Positions 6,288-8,746 of a stretch of 8,746 bases of DNA are shown here, piece by piece. The number at the start of each line of letters is the position of its first letter. Positions within the stretch are counted from its first letter, which is position 1. The stretch is from Holosporaceae bacterium (GTDB lineage Bacteria > Pseudomonadota > Alphaproteobacteria > UBA3830). The notes below the pieces were generated by a model. That model had not been told where the DNA came from and made no database searches. It was given only the letters and a program-made list of their open reading frames with translations. The translations under genes were made by a program, and so were the position numbers. The stretch lies in the NCBI GenBank assembly GCA_031276835.1, contig JAISMI010000006.1, forward strand, positions 1-8,746. The letters are read 5' to 3'.

Positions 6288-7835
6288 CTATAAACCGAAA
6301 AACGATACCTGATGACCATTGGTGTAATTTTTTATTTTCCACCCAACCAGCTGATCGTTTTTTATGGTTCTTTCGATGCTGCTCATGGACTCGATTCCGG
6401 TATTGTTCTTAAAATTAACAATGTGCAGTTTAATAGAATCTTTAGTCAATTCAATAAAGGACATGGCGTCGTCGTAGCTCATTTCATTTTTCGAAAAATC
6501 CACCACTAATAATTCCGGCATACTCGAGACTGGTAGACTTTTGGCGCCATCTTTTATACTATTTCCTCTAAAATACAAATGCATCAACGAGGTATTCGCT
6601 AGCGACTTACAAAGAGCCTCGAACGCCATAGCGTCCATCTCGCAGTCGTTAGCCATCAAAGTAGTTATTGAATCAGTTTCCTTGATGGCGTCAGAAAAGC
6701 TCCGGGCGCTTTTCTCATCGAGAGGATTGCCGGATATATTCAGAGTTTTCAAATTCTTCATGTAGGAAATGGACTGCGCTATCAGCTGCATAACGTCGCT
6801 CGGGAAACCGGCGGAGGAAATATCCAGGGCTTCAAGTTTAGAAAGATTAGCCAGCGACTTTTGAAAAATTTCCACATTTTCAAATAATCTTATGTGATTG
6901 TGGGCGCCGATATTGCCGAAAAATATTTTTAAAGAGCGCAAATTTTTCAAATCGCCGATCGCCTCTACAATCAGCCCTAAATCATTTTCAGACAACGATA
7001 CGACGGAAAACTCCAATTTGTTCAGTTTTTCGGCTTTGCGAATGGCTTCGGTAATATTTCTATAGGAGTCGTCTCTGCCGGTAATCTTATTCCAACCCAA
7101 CGACGCCCCTTCCAGCGTGCGGAAAGAATTTGATATTAGACTTGCCAGATATTCCTCTCCAACGTCCGTCAACTCGCCCACCGTAATGCTAAGAAGTCTT
7201 ATTTCAGAATGATCCTTCAACGATTCCAGTATTCTGGTGGATTCTGGACCTGATAAATCTGGAGAAATTACGCTTACGGATTCCAAAGATTTGTGTTTCT
7301 CAAAAATATCAGCCAATAGTTCATAGTACTCCTTCTTTATCTCGCATGAGCGCACCAAAAAACTTTTTAACGTAGACGGAAGAAATTTTTGCAAATTTTC
7401 CAGCATCGCTTCGGTAAGAAACAATCCATCCAACTCCACGCTAAATAATTTAGGATATTGTCTAAAAAAATCTAATTCTGAAAAATCGCAATCTTCCGGC
7501 AAATCTTCAACGGAGCACATGTTATTGAAGCCGAGTAATATTACCTTATTACCCTTAATTCGCATGCCGGCGACGTTCTCCGCCGCTATTTTAGTCTGAG
7601 ACAATTCAAATGGATAATAATTTTCTTCTGATTTTTTGTCGGAGGCGGCGTCTCCGCCGGAATCTTTCATATCGCCGGCAACGTAAGAACCTTCCCGAGA
7701 ACTCTTTCTTGAATATTCTCCTTTAGACGATTTGTAGGACGCCAAGTCCTCGCTCGAAGCTAAACAATTATTTTGAATGGCGAGCGACAACGCGCTAATC
7801 GCCAATATTTTCCCTAAATTTATACGCATATGCAT
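6288..7835 (-). CDS. Secreted leucine-rich-repeat protein (ribonuclease-inhibitor type)
   Basis: The product is 515 residues. Residues 1-26 form a signal peptide (MHMRINLGK followed by the hydrophobic ILAISALSLAI, likely cleavage after Ala26). Residues 27-75 are a Ser/Lys/Gly-rich linker. From about 130 to 495 there are some 13 repeats, mostly 27-28 residues, with the pattern LxxLxLxxN/CxL followed by a helix; clear units begin at 183, 211, 240, 333 (KLEALDIS), 361 (NLKTLNISGN), 389, 416 and 441. This spacing is that of ribonuclease-inhibitor-like LRRs, a curved protein-binding scaffold common in eukaryotes and in bacterial proteins acting on hosts. The binding partner is unknown. The start is ATG 7833-7835 with AGAGG seven bases upstream; Met3 is too far from that site. 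No transmembrane anchor, E3 ligase domain or sorting signal is seen. It is transcribed alone and convergent with the metallo-hydrolase gene. Confidence 0.85.
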   Translation of the reverse strand: MHMRINLGKILAISALSLAIQNNCLASSEDLASYKSSKGEYSRKSSREGSYVAGDMKDSGGDAASDKKSEENYYPFELSQTKIAAENVAGMRIKGNKVILLGFNNMCSVEDLPEDCDFSELDFFRQYPKLFSVELDGLFLTEAMLENLQKFLPSTLKSFLVRSCEIKKEYYELLADIFEKHKSLESVSVISPDLSGPESTRILESLKDHSEIRLLSITVGELTDVGEEYLASLISNSFRTLEGASLGWNKITGRDDSYRNITEAIRKAEKLNKLEFSVVSLSENDLGLIVEAIGDLKNLRSLKIFFGNIGAHNHIRLFENVEIFQKSLANLSKLEALDISSAGFPSDVMQLIAQSISYMKNLKTLNISGNPLDEKSARSFSDAIKETDSITTLMANDCEMDAMAFEALCKSLANTSLMHLYFRGNSIKDGAKSLPVSSMPELLVVDFSKNEMSYDDAMSFIELTKDSIKLHIVNFKNNTGIESMSSIERTIKNDQLVGWKIKNYTNGHQVSFFGL

Positions 7836-7930
7836 TATTCAACCTCTTTACAATAATTACTCTCATGTTTTATGAAAGCACAAAAAAGTAAATAAGATCT
7901 GAAAATTTTTCGTTTTCTCTTTTTTTTGTA

Positions 7931-7936
7931 TATAAT
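7931..7936 (+). promoter_or_regulatory. -10 element of the phosphomannomutase gene
   Basis: A consensus TATAAT lies 25 bases before the ATG at 7962, just after a long T-tract (7919-7927). It predicts a leader of about 19 nt. No good -35 is visible at 17-18 bp. The same 126-bp gap must hold the divergent LRR promoter, which could not be assigned. Confidence 0.45.
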
Positions 7937-7961
7937 TGTCGATGCTATTGGAAACCGAACC

Positions 7962-8746
7962 ATGAAAATTATTAGCCGAATAAAAGATCTTCTCTGCATG
8001 AACGACGAAGAAAAGGAAATTGGGCGCGTTTTATCCGCTGAAATTTTACGCGATTACGATATTCGCGGAATTTTTGGAGAAAATCTTTTTCCGAACGACG
8101 CCTTTGACATTGGTCGCGCATTTGGAACGTTGATCGCGAGAAAAAATTTAAAAAAAATGTGCGTCGGCCACGACTGCAGAAATTCCTCCGCCGAATTATC
8201 AAGAAATCTTATGGCGGGATTAACCAAGTCCGGAGCAGAAGTGATATCGTTGGAACTGTGTCACACTCCCATGATGTATTACGCCGTCCACAAATTAGAC
8301 CTGGACGCCGGAATTATGATAACCGGCTCTCACAATCCTCCGGAGTATAATGGATTTAAGTTTATGATAGGACGCGATCCCTTCTATGGAGACGACCTAA
8401 AAGCGCTTGGTCAGATGATATGGAACAGAGATTTCACTGAAAAAAATGGGAGAGAAATTGTTTTAAACAGAATTTTTTCCAATTATGTTTCGGATATTCT
8501 TGGCGGCTTTAGTTTTTCGGACGACATAAAAGTCGCTTGGGACGTTGGAAACGGAAGCGTCGGCAATATCGTTAAAGCCATAACCGCCAAAATTCCAGGC
8601 AAGCATCATGTTTTATTTGAGGAAATGGACGGAAACTTTCCCAATAGGCCTCCGGATCCAACGACGGCCGGCAACATAGAATATTTGTCGAAGTTCGTGT
8701 CCTACAACGGATTTGATATAGGATTTGCCTTCGATAGCGACGGCGA
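7962..8746 (+). CDS. Phosphomannomutase/phosphoglucomutase, N-terminal part, runs off the right edge
   Basis: The visible 261 codons encode the first half of an alpha-D-phosphohexomutase of the bifunctional AlgC/ManB type, which interconverts hexose 6- and 1-phosphates to supply sugar nucleotides for cell-surface polysaccharide. The N-terminal LRDYDIRGIFGE (29-40) is the family hallmark. The catalytic phosphoserine is Ser123 in TGSHNPPEYNGFK (121-133), and the metal-binding loop FDSDG (257-261), normally followed by Asp-Arg, is reached just before the window ends. Domain 2 contains the conserved DVGNGS (194-199). The reading frame is intact throughout. The start is the ATG at 7962, with only a weak GGA ten bases upstream; the first 25 or so residues extend beyond the folded domain, as in many homologues. 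The C-terminal sugar-recognition domains lie outside the window. Whether it prefers mannose or glucose phosphate cannot be told from the sequence. Confidence 0.93.
   Translation, partial: MKIISRIKDLLCMNDEEKEIGRVLSAEILRDYDIRGIFGENLFPNDAFDIGRAFGTLIARKNLKKMCVGHDCRNSSAELSRNLMAGLTKSGAEVISLELCHTPMMYYAVHKLDLDAGIMITGSHNPPEYNGFKFMIGRDPFYGDDLKALGQMIWNRDFTEKNGREIVLNRIFSNYVSDILGGFSFSDDIKVAWDVGNGSVGNIVKAITAKIPGKHHVLFEEMDGNFPNRPPDPTTAGNIEYLSKFVSYNGFDIGFAFDSDG

Noticed and set aside
7972..8350. Small frames on both strands inside the phosphomannomutase gene
   Set aside because: They overlap the strongly conserved mutase frame and have no start signals or recognisable products.

Overview
The window looks like a piece of an AT-rich alphaproteobacterial chromosome, probably from a host-associated (Rickettsiales- or Holosporales-like) bacterium. 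The housekeeping genes (trigger factor, ClpP, a PhnP-like metallo-hydrolase, a phosphomannomutase/phosphoglucomutase) have alphaproteobacterial-style motifs. Between them lie three genes for secreted proteins of a kind often seen in intracellular bacteria: a very acidic, low-complexity repeat protein, a small partner encoded directly behind it, and a ribonuclease-inhibitor-type leucine-rich-repeat (LRR) protein. The lineage is inferred from motif style and context; no database search was possible.

Layout, left to right. The extreme left edge holds the last 47 codons of an IS1-family transposase (+ strand). Next is a basic hypothetical protein gene on the minus strand whose stop codon lies about 30 bp from the transposase stop. 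Bases 725-856 carry two hairpins that look like tandem terminators for the next unit. That unit reads leftward: promoter (about 3033-3059), tRNA-Leu(UAG), trigger factor (tig) and clpP. The usual alphaproteobacterial partners clpX and lon do not follow clpP.

Between the tRNA and the secreted-protein operon sits a long imperfect inverted repeat (3113-3280). The operon also reads leftward: the acidic 600-aa secreted protein starts from a probable TTG codon, and its TAA stop directly abuts the ATG of a 93-aa secreted protein (TAAATG). A 151-bp divergent intergenic region separates it from the rightward metallo-hydrolase gene, whose -10 element is so close to the ATG that the mRNA may be leaderless. 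That gene converges, with only 8 bp between stop codons, on the leftward LRR gene. A second divergent region (7836-7961) then leads to a phosphomannomutase/phosphoglucomutase gene that runs off the right edge.

How the genes relate: tig and clpP are a protein-quality-control pair, and the tRNA probably shares their transcript. The three secreted proteins are the likely novelty: two are translationally coupled, and all carry Sec-type signal peptides and lineage-specific-looking mature regions. A role in host or envelope interaction is an inference. Three mapped promoters share an extended -10 of the form TGCTAtAnT.
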